Source: Rheinheimera sp. (GTDB taxonomy: Bacteria > Pseudomonadota > Gammaproteobacteria > Enterobacterales > Alteromonadaceae). Taken from it: a stretch of 10,000 nucleotides of DNA. The stretch spans positions 1-10,000 of the forward strand of contig NZ_JAIWOI010000373.1 of the NCBI RefSeq assembly GCF_020217005.1, in the 5' to 3' direction. The translations under genes were made by a program, and so were the position numbers. Of the stretch, positions 1 through 7,870 are shown piece after piece. The stretch's first letter is position 1. The number at the start of each line of letters is the position of its first letter. Under the pieces are notes generated by a model. It worked only from the letters and a program-made list of their open reading frames with translations, was not told the DNA's origin and did not search any database.

Positions 1-636
1 TAACTCAACCTGAGCAAACAATTTCTGAATGGAATCCAACCGCACTGAAGTGGCAACCCAACCATTGAGTTCCTGCCGGGCGTTAAACAATGGCACAGCC
101 AAAGCAAGTCTGTTATCTGCGGTTTGTTCAAATATCAGTTGAGGCAGTTTGGCTTTGTTCAGCAGTCCTGGAATTTGAGAAAAATACAGGCTTTGGTCCG
201 TTTGCTCCGTACTAAGCACAGCTGCACCATATTTGCTTAACAAGGTCAAAGGTGGCAGTTCCGGGAAACGGCTGGTCAGGTTTTGGATGTATTGCAGCAA
301 CTTATCCTGCTCCAGCTGACTTTTATCCAGTAAAGCCGGATCCAGCATCTGGGCTACACTGTTCAACTGAGTTTGCACAGGTTGCAGTAGACCTGCATTT
401 AGTCTGGATTCCAGTGTCAGGTTGATATTGTGCAAATCCGCCTTGGCCTGGCTTTCGGTTTGCAGATAAGAAATCAGCAAAAAGCCACAAAGCAACACCG
501 CAATGCATAAGTACAGAACAAGCCACAAGCCGGTTTTTCTCGCCGGTACTGCAGTTGCCTGGTGACTGTCTGTTTCCGCAACTGGCTTTGCCAGTTGATA
601 TATTTCAGATACCACAGGGAAATGAATACTGTTCAT
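1..636 (-). CDS. N-terminal part of a membrane-anchored sensor protein (C-terminus outside the window)
   Basis: The frame is open without a stop from an ATG at 636 to base 1, giving 212 residues of a longer protein. The start is supported by an AGGA ribosome binding site about 8 nt upstream. Residues 1-35 are polar and cytoplasmic-looking. Residues about 36-58 form one strong membrane helix (rich in L, V, C, A and F). Residues about 60-212 are a presumably periplasmic domain, with a helical first part and a later strand-rich part containing LALAVPLF and GWVATSVRLDS, which resembles a Cache-type sensor. The output domain (diguanylate cyclase, kinase or chemoreceptor) is beyond the edge and cannot be named. 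The gene starts 69 bp after the chemoreceptor stop on the same strand, so the two are probably co-transcribed. That it is a real sensor gene is well supported; the Cache assignment is moderate. Confidence 0.8.
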   Translation of the reverse strand, partial: MNSIHFPVVSEIYQLAKPVAETDSHQATAVPARKTGLWLVLYLCIAVLLCGFLLISYLQTESQAKADLHNINLTLESRLNAGLLQPVQTQLNSVAQMLDPALLDKSQLEQDKLLQYIQNLTSRFPELPPLTLLSKYGAAVLSTEQTDQSLYFSQIPGLLNKAKLPQLIFEQTADNRLALAVPLFNARQELNGWVATSVRLDSIQKLFAQVEL

Positions 637-705
637 AGTGCCGTCCTGCTGAACCTCTGCGGACCCATGTATTGATACACGGATCCGGTCGTTCAGAGCT
701 TGAAG

Positions 706-2334
706 TTAAAAGGCGAAACGGTCGACCAAACCTGCCAGATTCACCGCCAACTTGGATAACTCCTGGCTGGCTTGCGAAGTCTGGCTGGCACCAGCCGCAG
801 TTTGAGTGGATAAATCACGGATTTTTAACAAGCTTTGGTCTACTTCGCGGGCCACTAAAGCTTGTTGTTCAGTAGCTCCAGCTATAGCTAAATTGCGCTC
901 GTTAATCTGTGAAATGGCTTGGGTGATTTGGCGTAAGGCCTGATCTGCTGCTTTAGCTTGCTCCAGCGTAGCTTCTGCCTGCTGAGCACTAAATTGCAGT
1001 GAATGCACAGTATCATCGGTTTGAAGTTGCACTGTATTGATCATATGTTCTATTTCCAGCGTCGACTGCTGGGTACGCTGTGCCAGGGAACGCACCTCAT
1101 CGGCCACTACAGCAAAACCACGACCACTTTCTCCGGCTCTGGCCGCCTCTATGGCAGCATTTAACGCCAGCAGATTGGTTTGGTCAGCAATAGTTCGTAT
1201 CACTTCCAGCACTTTGCTGATGCTGTGAGTATGAGTGGCCAGAGTTTCGGCTTTATGAGAAACCGACATCACATTGGTCACTAAGTCTTCAATAAGACTG
1301 ATAGATTGGGCCACCCGCTGATTACCATCTTTGGCTTCGCGGTCAGACAATTGCGACAGCTCTGATGTGGACACTGCATTGCCTGCAACTTCATGTACTG
1401 CGGAGGTCATTTGTGACATAGCTGTTGCAGTCAGTTCAATTTCACTACTTTGTTGCTGTAAGTCGTTGGTACTGCTCCAAATCACTGTATTCATTTCTTC
1501 GGTGGCTGAAGCCAGTTGTACCGCCGAATCACGGATGTTTTCGATCACCTCTTTCAGATTTTTCCGCATCACATTCATAGCACGCAGTAACAAAGCTGGT
1601 TCGTCATTGCCTTTACAATCTATCTCCTGGCTTAAATCGCCATCGGCAATAGTTTCAGCGGCCCGCAAGGCTTTGCGCACAGGTAAGACAATGCTTCGGG
1701 TCAGCACTACGGCTAACACTACTGTGAGCGCTAAAGCCAATACCAGGATGGAACGGACTAAAGTGGTGGACTCCAGATAATTTTGCTCATTACCCGCTGC
1801 AGCCTGGGCTGAACCTGCTTTGTTATAGGCGATCAACTTTTCTAAGTTCAGACTGATATTGGCTCCACCTTCACTCAACTGGCGGCTTAAAGATTCGGCC
1901 TCTGCGTCCGTCAAATTATGTTGCTCAGCCAGACTAATCAGTTGATTTAAATCATCAAAATACAAGGTCAGGCTGCGCTCAAGTGCTGTCATAGCCGCCA
2001 GCTCCACGTCAGCCAAATCGCGTAGTTTGTATTTTTCTTCCAGTTGCACAATATCGGCGCTGGCCTGATTAATCAGATCTTTGCTTTTTGCTCTGACCAA
2101 ATCATCTTTGCTGGCTCTGAATCTTTGGCCCTCTAACCGCACTGTGCCAATTTTGTTATTCAATTCCAGCAAAGTGCTGACGCCTGCCAGCCAATGCTGA
2201 TCAATATCTTTAGTGGCCTGATTCAGCTTCTGCATTTGTGACAAGCTGAAAAAGCCTAAAAACAACACAATTAACGTCAGTAATGCAAAACCACTGGCAG
2301 CTCTTTTTCCGATACTAATTTTTCTAAGTAGCAT
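706..2334 (-). CDS. Methyl-accepting chemotaxis protein (4HB sensor, HAMP, MCP signalling domain)
   Basis: This is a 542-residue transmembrane chemoreceptor that would control the CheA/CheW kinase complex and bias flagellar rotation. Helix 1 spans about residues 12-34. A periplasmic, all-helical domain of about 155 residues fits the four-helix-bundle (4HB_MCP) type. Helix 2 spans about 192-213, and HAMP about 213-265 ([19 protein letters not shown]). The cytoplasmic hairpin carries the near-invariant tip at 382-415, including [20 protein letters not shown] and [12 protein letters not shown]. Many Q/E-rich heptads flank the tip and could be methylation sites. The C-terminus ends VDRFAF, with no NWETF-type pentapeptide to tether CheR. 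The ATG at 2334 has a GAGG box 8 nt upstream. The ligand cannot be read from sequence. Its promoter region carries two copies of the operator shared with the kinase and catalase genes. Confidence 0.96.
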   Translation of the reverse strand: MLLRKISIGKRAASGFALLTLIVLFLGFFSLSQMQKLNQATKDIDQHWLAGVSTLLELNNKIGTVRLEGQRFRASKDDLVRAKSKDLINQASADIVQLEEKYKLRDLADVELAAMTALERSLTLYFDDLNQLISLAEQHNLTDAEAESLSRQLSEGGANISLNLEKLIAYNKAGSAQAAAGNEQNYLESTTLVRSILVLALALTVVLAVVLTRSIVLPVRKALRAAETIADGDLSQEIDCKGNDEPALLLRAMNVMRKNLKEVIENIRDSAVQLASATEEMNTVIWSSTNDLQQQSSEIELTATAMSQMTSAVHEVAGNAVSTSELSQLSDREAKDGNQRVAQSISLIEDLVTNVMSVSHKAETLATHTHSISKVLEVIRTIADQTNLLALNAAIEAARAGESGRGFAVVADEVRSLAQRTQQSTLEIEHMINTVQLQTDDTVHSLQFSAQQAEATLEQAKAADQALRQITQAISQINERNLAIAGATEQQALVAREVDQSLLKIRDLSTQTAAGASQTSQASQELSKLAVNLAGLVDRFAF

Positions 2335-2425
2335 AAGACCGTCCTCACAGATAAACCCTTGGTGTCAGCCACTACAGAGGTGGCGGATAATGAGTCAACA
2401 GACTGAAACTTGTGACCTTGAGTTA

Positions 2426-2470
2426 ATGCTAAGGCAAGGGCGAAGCTGAAACACTTCTACCCGGGGTAAA
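2426..2470 (-). promoter_or_regulatory. Predicted chemoreceptor promoter with operator (3-bp spacer variant)
   Basis: On the minus strand the inverted repeat TTTACC-CCG-GGTAGA (2470-2456) is followed after exactly 24 nt by TAGCAT (2431-2426), a 4/6 match to the sigma-70 -10 box. The hexamer 17 nt upstream of it (GTGTTT) is a poor -35. A start near 2419 would give a leader of about 85 nt before the chemoreceptor ATG. The spacer here is 3 bp, not the 2 bp seen elsewhere, so this is the weakest repeat of the promoter-linked set. The agreement in distance to the -10 is the main reason to accept it. Confidence 0.5.
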
Positions 2471-2498
2471 GCGAGCTAGGGAAATGGTTTAGGCAATT

Positions 2499-2512
2499 AA
2501 AACCTTGGTATA
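2499..2512 (-). promoter_or_regulatory. Second operator copy upstream of the chemoreceptor
   Basis: On the minus strand this reads TATACC-AA-GGTTTT: one perfect half-site and one degenerate half. No convincing -10 lies 24 nt away in either direction. Its centre lies about 42 bp upstream of the neighbouring operator centre at 2463, roughly four helical turns, so it may act as an auxiliary upstream site on the same face of the DNA. Confidence 0.4.
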
Positions 2513-2622
2513 GGCTGGTCCGGTTGCAAATACCTGAGTGAGGAGCTGCACTGTCAGATGCAGCCTGCAACTTCTGGGCGTGAACATATAATAGACAGCT
2601 TACAAAAGCTGACAACAGAACA

Positions 2623-2982
2623 TTAAAGTACAGTGCCCAGTGCTTTTAACATTTCCTGGGATTGAAAAGGTTTGCTAAGAAAAGCTGTGGCGCCAAGATC
2701 GAATGCCTTTTGTTTTAGGCTATCTTCATAAAATGCCGTCAGCAAAATAACGGGGACAGCTGGATTGATTTGTTGTAATACACTCAGCACTTCAAAACCA
2801 CTCATAGCTGGCATTTGCACGTCTGAAATCACGCAAGACACCTGGGCTAAATGGTCAGACGCTAACAACTGCATGCCTGTAGAGAAGGTCTCGATGTGAA
2901 AGCCAAGACTACGAAGAAAGCTACCCAAAGCAATGCGGACAGAATCATCATCGTCAAGCACATAAATCAGAGGTCGTTTCAA
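2623..2982 (-). CDS. Stand-alone CheY-like receiver domain response regulator
   Basis: The product is a 119-residue single receiver domain with no output domain. The acidic cluster is D10-D13, the phospho-acceptor Asp is D54 (in ISDVQMP), the switch Thr is T82 (LLTAF) and the invariant Lys is K104 (LSKPF). All catalytic residues are present, so it should be phosphorylatable. I chose the TTG at 2982 because GGAGA lies 6 nt upstream (2989-2993). An in-frame TTG at 3006 would add eight residues (LAIWRVQL-like) but has no ribosome binding site. The protein begins like the receiver of the adjacent FixJ-type regulator (IYVLDD versus VYVLDD) and probably arose from that family. It follows the kinase-regulator pair by 100 bp and has its own predicted promoter. 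Plausible roles are phosphate sink, connector or inhibitor of the neighbouring kinase. It is not a typical chemotaxis CheY, whose signature surroundings are missing. Confidence 0.9.
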   Translation of the reverse strand: MKRPLIYVLDDDDSVRIALGSFLRSLGFHIETFSTGMQLLASDHLAQVSCVISDVQMPAMSGFEVLSVLQQINPAVPVILLTAFYEDSLKQKAFDLGATAFLSKPFQSQEMLKALGTVL

Positions 2983-3040
2983 CTGCACTCTCCAGATAGC
3001 CAACAAAACTTTTACTGCGTTTTGTTTTTAACAGGAGTAC

Positions 3041-3084
3041 AGCTTAACCGATAAAGAAAAACCGAAACATTATACCGGGGTATT
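3041..3084 (-). promoter_or_regulatory. Predicted promoter and operator of the CheY-like gene
   Basis: On the minus strand the repeat AATACC-CC-GGTATA (3084-3071) is followed after 24 nt by TAAGCT (3046-3041), a 3/6 -10 match. The -35 position holds TGTTTC, which is poor. The predicted start near 3034 leaves a leader of about 50 nt to the TTG at 2982. The repeat overlaps the stop codon of the upstream regulator gene by two bases, so the gene can be expressed separately from, or by read-through of, the kinase-regulator operon. Confidence 0.6.
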
Positions 3085-3715
3085 AACTTTTGCTCAGCCC
3101 CAACTGCCCGGCCATACGCATCAGCTCAGCAAAGTTTTTCGCCTGCATTTTTTTCATCATATTACCGCGGTGAATTTTTACTGTGATCAGGCTTAAATTC
3201 AGTTGGTCCGCAATTTGTTTATTCAGCAGGCCTGAAACTGCCATTCGCATCACCTGCTGCTCTCTGTTGGTTAATGAGCTAAAGCAATGACGCAATTCGT
3301 CGGAAACTGAATTAGTCGCCAGACGCTGCTGATCTTTTTGTAAGGCTGTGGCTATAGCATCCAGTAAATCCTGCTCACGAAATGGTTTAGCCAGAAAATC
3401 CACAGCGCCGGATTTCATTGCTTTTACCGTCATAGGAATATCACCATGACCTGTAATAAAAATCACTGGTAGTTCTACCCCTTGTTCCTGCAGCTGGCGG
3501 TGAAAATCCAGACCATTGGCAAACTGCAACCGTACATCGAGGATCAAACAACTCGGCACTGGGGCCAGGTGCACTTGCCTGAATTCAGCTACTGTCGCAA
3601 AAACTTCTGCTTGTAATCCAACAGAGCGCAACAAACTGCTTAACGAATCCCTTACTGCCGGCTCGTCATCCAGTACATAAACTATCGGCTGTTTCGCAGA
3701 TGCTGCAGATTTCAT
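3083..3715 (-). CDS. FixJ/LuxR-family two-component response regulator
   Basis: This 210-residue cytoplasmic transcription factor has an N-terminal receiver (about 9-125) and a C-terminal LuxR/GerE helix-turn-helix (about 144-207). Receiver residues are all present: D16/D17, phospho-acceptor D60 (CLILDVR), T88 (FITGHGD) and K110 (FLAKPF). The FITGHGDIPMTVKAMKSGAVDFLAKPF region is typical of the FixJ subgroup. The DNA-binding part has LTNREQQVM, the recognition-helix region LSLITVKIHRGNMMKKM and a family-typical AELMRMA end. Its ATG overlaps the kinase stop in a 4-nt ATGA junction, so translation is coupled and the kinase is almost certainly its partner. An operator-like repeat occurs upstream of its own operon and of several neighbouring genes, which makes this protein the best candidate for binding it. 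That link is inference. Confidence 0.96.
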   Translation of the reverse strand: MKSAASAKQPIVYVLDDEPAVRDSLSSLLRSVGLQAEVFATVAEFRQVHLAPVPSCLILDVRLQFANGLDFHRQLQEQGVELPVIFITGHGDIPMTVKAMKSGAVDFLAKPFREQDLLDAIATALQKDQQRLATNSVSDELRHCFSSLTNREQQVMRMAVSGLLNKQIADQLNLSLITVKIHRGNMMKKMQAKNFAELMRMAGQLGLSKS

Positions 3716-5148
3716 GATGTAACTTCCGCGGTAAACTGGGGCAATTGCAAATAAAACACTGCGCCAGGTCTTTCTTTTTGCTCAGCCCATAACAAACCAT
3801 GATGCGCCTCAGCTATGCTGCGGCATATGGATAACCCCATCCCCATACCTTCTGCTTTTGTACTGTAAAAGGCGTCAAACAATAGTGGAAAATCCGCTTC
3901 TGCAATGCCAGCCCCCGTATCAGCCACTGCCAATAGCCAACTTTTCTGATCGGCTTTAAGATTGAGCTGCAAACGCCTTTCAGGCACAGCTGTCTGTTCC
4001 ATCGCCTGAATTGCATTAACCAGCAAATTAATCAGCACCTGTTGCAGCTGAATTTTATCTCCGGCTACCCAGGCGGACTGCTTAGGCAAAGTCATATCAT
4101 ACTGAACATGATGGCGCTGCAACTCTTTTTCAACCAACAGCACAGACTCAGCAATAACCCCACATAAATCCAGCTGCACTAAAGCCACACTGCCTTTTTT
4201 CGACAAAGCCCGGATCCGTTTCACAACTTCAGCGGCTCTATGCGCTTCTTTGACTATAGCGTTAATACAGAAATTGATTTCCGGCAAATCAGGTTCAGGC
4301 CTGTTCATCCAACGTAACGAGGCTTCAGCGCTCATACTGATCGAGGCCAAAGGCTGATTAATTTCATGCGCCAGTGATGCAGACATCTGACCCAAAGTAC
4401 TTAATCTGTTGGCCTGCTCCAGCGCGAGTTGCTGTACCCGCAATTTATCTTCAGCTAAGCGGCTTTCGGTCAGATCATTATTACTAATCAAAATGGACTG
4501 AGCTTTGCCTTTTGTATCTAAGGCGACCGACCAGCGGCTGGCCACCACCACTTGCCGTCCGGATTGGTGCTGTTCTATCAAATCACCTTCAAAATGACCA
4601 GTACTAAGCAGCTGTTGCATAGCCTGAGGTGGCGTATTTAACAGTTCGCATAAAGTCTTGCCCAAAGCCTGTTCCTTACTCCAGCCATATAAGTTATTGG
4701 CTCCCTGATTCCAGTGAGTAATAACCCCCTTCATGTCGCAGACTAAAATCGCATCATGGGTTTGTGACAGTAGGTACACTTGTTGTCGCAACAAGTCTTT
4801 TGCATGCTGACTTTTCAATGCCAGTACTGTGGTAATAGCAATAGCGGCCAAACTAATCAGGCAACGGGCAAAAGCCGAGCTCTCGAGCATAGCACCATGA
4901 GAAGTAAAAAAAGCGATCAATGTCAGCGCTATACAAAGCAGACCAACAGCGATCACACCACGTTTTGAAAGCAACTCAGCAGCTATTAATACGACTATGA
5001 CATAAAGCACAGCCACAGCGATCTGCAATGAGGTCAGGGTATCAGCAATAAAAATAGCGGCGGTAAGAAGCAAACCAAAAACATACATCAAAGCACTGAC
5101 AGAGCGACGTTTAACCAGCATTCGTTTTTTAAACCTTATGATCTGCAT
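3712..5148 (-). CDS. Membrane PAS-domain sensor histidine kinase, partner of the FixJ-type regulator
   Basis: From the ATG at 5148 the protein has 478 residues. The N-terminus holds four membrane helices (about 19-35, 41-60, 64-83 and 95-111) with short loops and no large periplasmic domain, so the signal may be sensed in the membrane or by the PAS domain (about 126-230, containing WNQGANNLYGWSKEQALGK). HisKA has the phospho-acceptor H261 in ASLAHEINQPLA. The ATPase domain shows the N-box (N378, in LLVNAIQAM), the G1 box D410-TGAGI and the G2 box GMGMGL at 434-439. No heme-ligating FixL signature is apparent in the PAS domain. The start is uncertain: TTG at 5163 and ATG at 5121 (AAGG 13 nt upstream) are alternatives. 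I prefer 5148 because the predicted transcript starts near 5177, although no clear ribosome binding site precedes it. It is the first gene of a two-gene operon. Confidence 0.93.
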   Translation of the reverse strand: MQIIRFKKRMLVKRRSVSALMYVFGLLLTAAIFIADTLTSLQIAVAVLYVIVVLIAAELLSKRGVIAVGLLCIALTLIAFFTSHGAMLESSAFARCLISLAAIAITTVLALKSQHAKDLLRQQVYLLSQTHDAILVCDMKGVITHWNQGANNLYGWSKEQALGKTLCELLNTPPQAMQQLLSTGHFEGDLIEQHQSGRQVVVASRWSVALDTKGKAQSILISNNDLTESRLAEDKLRVQQLALEQANRLSTLGQMSASLAHEINQPLASISMSAEASLRWMNRPEPDLPEINFCINAIVKEAHRAAEVVKRIRALSKKGSVALVQLDLCGVIAESVLLVEKELQRHHVQYDMTLPKQSAWVAGDKIQLQQVLINLLVNAIQAMEQTAVPERRLQLNLKADQKSWLLAVADTGAGIAEADFPLLFDAFYSTKAEGMGMGLSICRSIAEAHHGLLWAEQKERPGAVFYLQLPQFTAEVTS

Positions 5149-5184
5149 AAAACACTGAAGCAAAACAGCTCAGCCCAAGTTTCT

Positions 5185-5228
5185 ACTATCAGCGCGTTCT
5201 TATTAAAAAACCACTATACCTGGGTATA
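5185..5228 (-). promoter_or_regulatory. Predicted promoter and operator of the kinase-regulator operon
   Basis: The operator is a perfect 6-2-6 inverted repeat, TATACC-CA-GGTATA on the minus strand (5228-5215), the best copy in the window. After 24 nt comes GATAGT (5190-5185), a 4/6 -10 match; TAGTAG two bases further on is an alternative. The -35 position holds TGGTTT, which is weak. The expected start is near 5177, about 30 nt before the ATG at 5148. The arrangement suggests positive autoregulation. Confidence 0.65.
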
Positions 5229-5247
5229 AAAGCCATGATCGCAGCAA

Positions 5248-5275
5248 ACCAGGGGACTGTAACAGCCTCCCTGGT
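5248..5275 (-). terminator. Possible terminator of the catalase-hydrolase operon
   Basis: An inverted repeat (ACCAGGG at 5248-5254 with CCCTGGT at 5269-5275) contains an inner complementary pair CTGT/ACAG, so a longer interrupted stem is possible. It lies about 24 bp beyond the stop of the minus-strand hydrolase. The following T-run on the minus strand is only three bases, so intrinsic termination is uncertain. Confidence 0.4.
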
Positions 5276-5298
5276 CATTTAATGCTTCCAATCATAGC

Positions 5299-6123
5299 CT
5301 ACGAGGAACGCAAGAAGGCCAATAAATCCTGATTGATCTGGTCTTTATTTGTTGAAGGTAAACCGTGAGAACCGCCCGGATACAGCTTCAAAGTGGCATT
5401 TTTCAACAGTTTGGCTGCAGCTACAGCTGTAGTTTCAGCAGGAACTATCTGATCATCATCACCGTGGATCACTAAAGCTGGTACATCGACCTTTTTCAAA
5501 TCTTCAGTAAAATCTGATTCTGAAAATTGTTTAATGCAGTCATACACATTTTTTAAGCCAGCCAACATACCCTGATAACAAAACACATCCTGCAAGGCTG
5601 TAGAAACCTGCGCGTCCAGACGGTTAAAACCAAAAAATGGGACTGTTAAATCGCGGAAAAACTGGTGACGATTGGCTACGACACCAGCACGGATGCCATC
5701 AAACACTGCCATAGGTACGCCATTCGGATTATTTGCTGACACCCCCATTTGTGGTGTAACAGCGCCAACTAAAACCAGTCCTTTGACCCGTGATGAACCA
5801 TGACGTCCAACATAACGAGTGACTTCGCCACCACCAGTAGAATGGCCAACAAGAGTGACGTCTTTTAAATCCAGTGTTTCAATTAAGCTTGCTAAATCAT
5901 CAGCATAGGTATCCATATCATTGCCTGCCCATACCTGCTCCGAGCGGCCATGACCACGACGGTCATGTGCGATACAGCGATACCCATGTGAAGCCAGGAA
6001 AAACATCTGATCTTCCCATGCATCAGAACTCAGTGGCCAGCCATGGCTGAATACCACCACGGGACCTAACCCCCAGTCTTTGTAATAAATTTTTGTACCG
6101 TCTTTTGCGCTTATAGTGGACAT
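5299..6123 (-). CDS. Cytoplasmic alpha/beta hydrolase, non-heme chloroperoxidase/arylesterase type
   Basis: The product is a 274-residue alpha/beta hydrolase without a signal peptide. It carries the oxyanion motif SHGWP (26-30), the RRGHGRS segment (55-61), the nucleophile elbow GHSTGGG with S95, the acid D224 in HGDDDQIVP and H253 in GGSHG. This motif set is that of the cofactor-free haloperoxidase/arylesterase group; family members are esterases that can also make peracids from carboxylic acids and hydrogen peroxide. The true substrate cannot be told. The ATG at 6123 has AAAGGA about 8 nt upstream. The gene begins 44 bp after the catalase stop with no terminator between them, so it should be in the catalase operon and share its control. 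Pairing a peroxide-linked hydrolase with a catalase suggests a peroxide-response role (inference). Confidence 0.93.
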   Translation of the reverse strand: MSTISAKDGTKIYYKDWGLGPVVVFSHGWPLSSDAWEDQMFFLASHGYRCIAHDRRGHGRSEQVWAGNDMDTYADDLASLIETLDLKDVTLVGHSTGGGEVTRYVGRHGSSRVKGLVLVGAVTPQMGVSANNPNGVPMAVFDGIRAGVVANRHQFFRDLTVPFFGFNRLDAQVSTALQDVFCYQGMLAGLKNVYDCIKQFSESDFTEDLKKVDVPALVIHGDDDQIVPAETTAVAAAKLLKNATLKLYPGGSHGLPSTNKDQINQDLLAFLRSS

Positions 6124-6167
6124 AGCATCTTTCCTTTTTGGGTTGGTGAACTTTTATAAGGTCCGAA

Positions 6168-7607
6168 TTAAAGATTTCTTAATTTGGCTAATGCCAGCGC
6201 AATACCTGCGCCGTAAGCCGGGTCTGCCTGATTACAATTCTGAATATGCCGCTGTTGTACGGTTTCAGAGGCCGAGGAAATAGCACGCGCCGTGTTGTCG
6301 AATAAAACCTGTTGTTGCTCTGCCGTCATCAACCGGAATAGATCTCCAGGTTGGCTGAAGTAATCTGTATCTTCGCGATGATCCCAATGACCCGCATCCC
6401 CATGAAGAGCAAGATGAGGCTCGGCAAATTCAGGCTGTTGTTGCCACTGACCATAACTGTTCGGTTCATAGCCTATGGTTGCCCCCAAATTACCATCGGT
6501 GCGCATAGCGCCATCTCTGTGATAACTATGAAAAGGACATTTCGGCGCGTTGACAGGAATATGATGATGGTTAACGCCCAGACGGTACCGCTGTGCATCA
6601 CCATAAGAAAACAGCCTGGATTGCAGCATTTTATCTGGTGAGAACCCGATACCTGGCACCACGTTAGCAGGTGAAAATGCGGCTTGTTCTACTTCGGCAA
6701 AATAGTTTTCCGGATTCCTGTTAAGCTCCAGCACGCCGACATCCTGCAAAGGATAATCTTTATGTGGCCAGACTTTTGTCAGGTCAAACGGGTTAAAAGG
6801 GCACTGCTGAGCCTCTGCTTCAGACATGACTTGAATAGCTAACTTCCAGCGCGGAAAATCACCATTTTCAATACTGTAAAACAAGTCGCGCTGATGACTG
6901 TCGCGGTCACGGCCAACAAGCTGCTGAGCTTCCGCATCGGTCAAATTCGCAATGCCCTGTTGACTGATAAAATGAAACTTCACCCAAAAACGCTGATTGT
7001 CTGAGTTAATTAAACTGAAGGTATGGCTGCCAAAACCGTGCATCTGACGATAAGACTTAGGTATACCTCTATCACTCATCACTATGGTGATTTGGTGCAA
7101 AGCTTCGGGTAACAAAGTCCACCAGTCCCAGTTACTCTCAGCGTTGTGCATATTGGTTTTAGGATCACGTTTGACCACATGGTTTAAGTCTGTGAACTTC
7201 AGTGGATCACGGATGAAAAAAACCGGAGTGTTATTGCCAACCAGATCCCAATTGCCCATCTCCGTGTAAAACTTGATGGCAAAACCACGGATATCACGTT
7301 CAGCGTCGGCCGCCCCTCTTTCACCTGCAACTGTAGAAAACCGGACAAAAACAGGAGTTTGCTTACCAGGCTGAGCAAACACAGCGGCTTTGCTAAACTG
7401 GCTGATGTCATGCGTGACGGTAAATACTCCGTAAGCGCCAGATCCCTTTGCATGCATACGGCGTTCAGGTATAACTTCTCTGGCAAAATGAGCCAGCTTC
7501 TCTAAATGCCACACATCCTGTAATAGCATTGGGCCACGAGGCCCTGCAGTTTGTACGTTCTGATTATCTACTACAGGTGCACCTGCAGCTGTTGTGAGTT
7601 TGGTCAT
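6168..7607 (-). CDS. Heme catalase, small-subunit (clade 3) monofunctional type
   Basis: The enzyme converts hydrogen peroxide to water and oxygen. With the ATG at 7607 it has 479 residues, the usual size of small-subunit catalases. Active-site residues are present: distal H52 in [14 protein letters not shown]125 in [11 protein letters not shown] and the proximal heme ligand Y335 in [14 protein letters not shown]. The family-typical start [11 protein letters not shown] follows directly. There is no signal peptide, so it is cytoplasmic. The upstream ATG at 7637 would add ten residues, but the GAGGGG ribosome binding site lies between the two ATGs and just before 7607. The predicted -10 box also overlaps 7637, so the shorter form is preferred. 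An alpha/beta hydrolase follows 44 bp downstream on the same strand. The operator shared with the kinase operon sits just upstream, so control by the FixJ-type regulator, and not only by an OxyR-type factor, is plausible. Confidence 0.97.
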   Translation of the reverse strand: MTKLTTAAGAPVVDNQNVQTAGPRGPMLLQDVWHLEKLAHFAREVIPERRMHAKGSGAYGVFTVTHDISQFSKAAVFAQPGKQTPVFVRFSTVAGERGAADAERDIRGFAIKFYTEMGNWDLVGNNTPVFFIRDPLKFTDLNHVVKRDPKTNMHNAESNWDWWTLLPEALHQITIVMSDRGIPKSYRQMHGFGSHTFSLINSDNQRFWVKFHFISQQGIANLTDAEAQQLVGRDRDSHQRDLFYSIENGDFPRWKLAIQVMSEAEAQQCPFNPFDLTKVWPHKDYPLQDVGVLELNRNPENYFAEVEQAAFSPANVVPGIGFSPDKMLQSRLFSYGDAQRYRLGVNHHHIPVNAPKCPFHSYHRDGAMRTDGNLGATIGYEPNSYGQWQQQPEFAEPHLALHGDAGHWDHREDTDYFSQPGDLFRLMTAEQQQVLFDNTARAISSASETVQQRHIQNCNQADPAYGAGIALALAKLRNL

Positions 7608-7637
7608 AATTTTTGCCCCTCTTTTGATGATGGACAA

Positions 7638-7681
7638 ATACTAGAACAAGCAAACCTCTGACAATACTATGCCTATGTATA
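7638..7681 (-). promoter_or_regulatory. Predicted catalase promoter and operator
   Basis: On the minus strand the repeat TATACA-TA-GGCATA (7681-7668) is followed after 24 nt by TAGTAT (7643-7638), a 4/6 -10 match. TTGTCA at 7664-7659 could be a -35 but leaves only a 15-nt spacer; with 17 nt the hexamer is TATTGT. The predicted start near 7631 gives a leader of about 24 nt containing the ribosome binding site of the ATG at 7607. In plus orientation the repeat could in principle also serve the divergent hydrolase gene, but no good -10 is seen there. Confidence 0.6.
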
Positions 7682-7870
7682 GGTGTTTTTCCCTGCTTAC
7701 TGGTCCAAATTACCCCACCGAAGATGAGCAATAAGTAGCCAGCGACTCACGCTCCAAGCCCAATGGATAACAGTATTCTGCTGCCAAATGGCTTCGCTGT
7801 GGCGCTCAAGTCGGCGATCTCATCAACTCATCTATGACCTAATGCGAGTTAACTTAACAAGGAATACATC

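Noticed and set aside
1331..1780. 149-codon plus-strand open frame
   Set aside because: It lies antisense to the chemoreceptor gene. The Ser/Thr-rich composition is the usual shadow of a coiled-coil coding sequence.
2368..2384. GCCAC/GTGGC hairpin in the chemoreceptor leader
   Set aside because: The stem is only 5 bp, with no T-run and no known riboswitch-like surroundings. Too short to call.
2586..2622. Small hairpin (CAGCTT/AAGCTG) downstream of the CheY-like gene as a terminator
   Set aside because: The stem is 6 bp and AT-rich, and no T-tract follows it. Not enough to call a terminator.
6649..6662. GATACCTGGCACC, a partial operator match
   Set aside because: Only the left half fits, it is within the catalase gene, and no promoter-like geometry surrounds it. 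It is likely chance.
7059..7068. AGGTATACCT, a perfect palindrome resembling operator half-sites
   Set aside because: It lies inside the catalase coding region and the half-sites are in the opposite order (GGTATACC), so it does not fit the TATACC-NN-GGTATA arrangement.
7682..7870. Promoter for the exported hydrolase operon driven by the catalase operator read on the plus strand
   Set aside because: The position 24 nt from the repeat holds CAAATT, not a plausible -10, and the leader would be about 160 nt. I see no other clear promoter in this gap.
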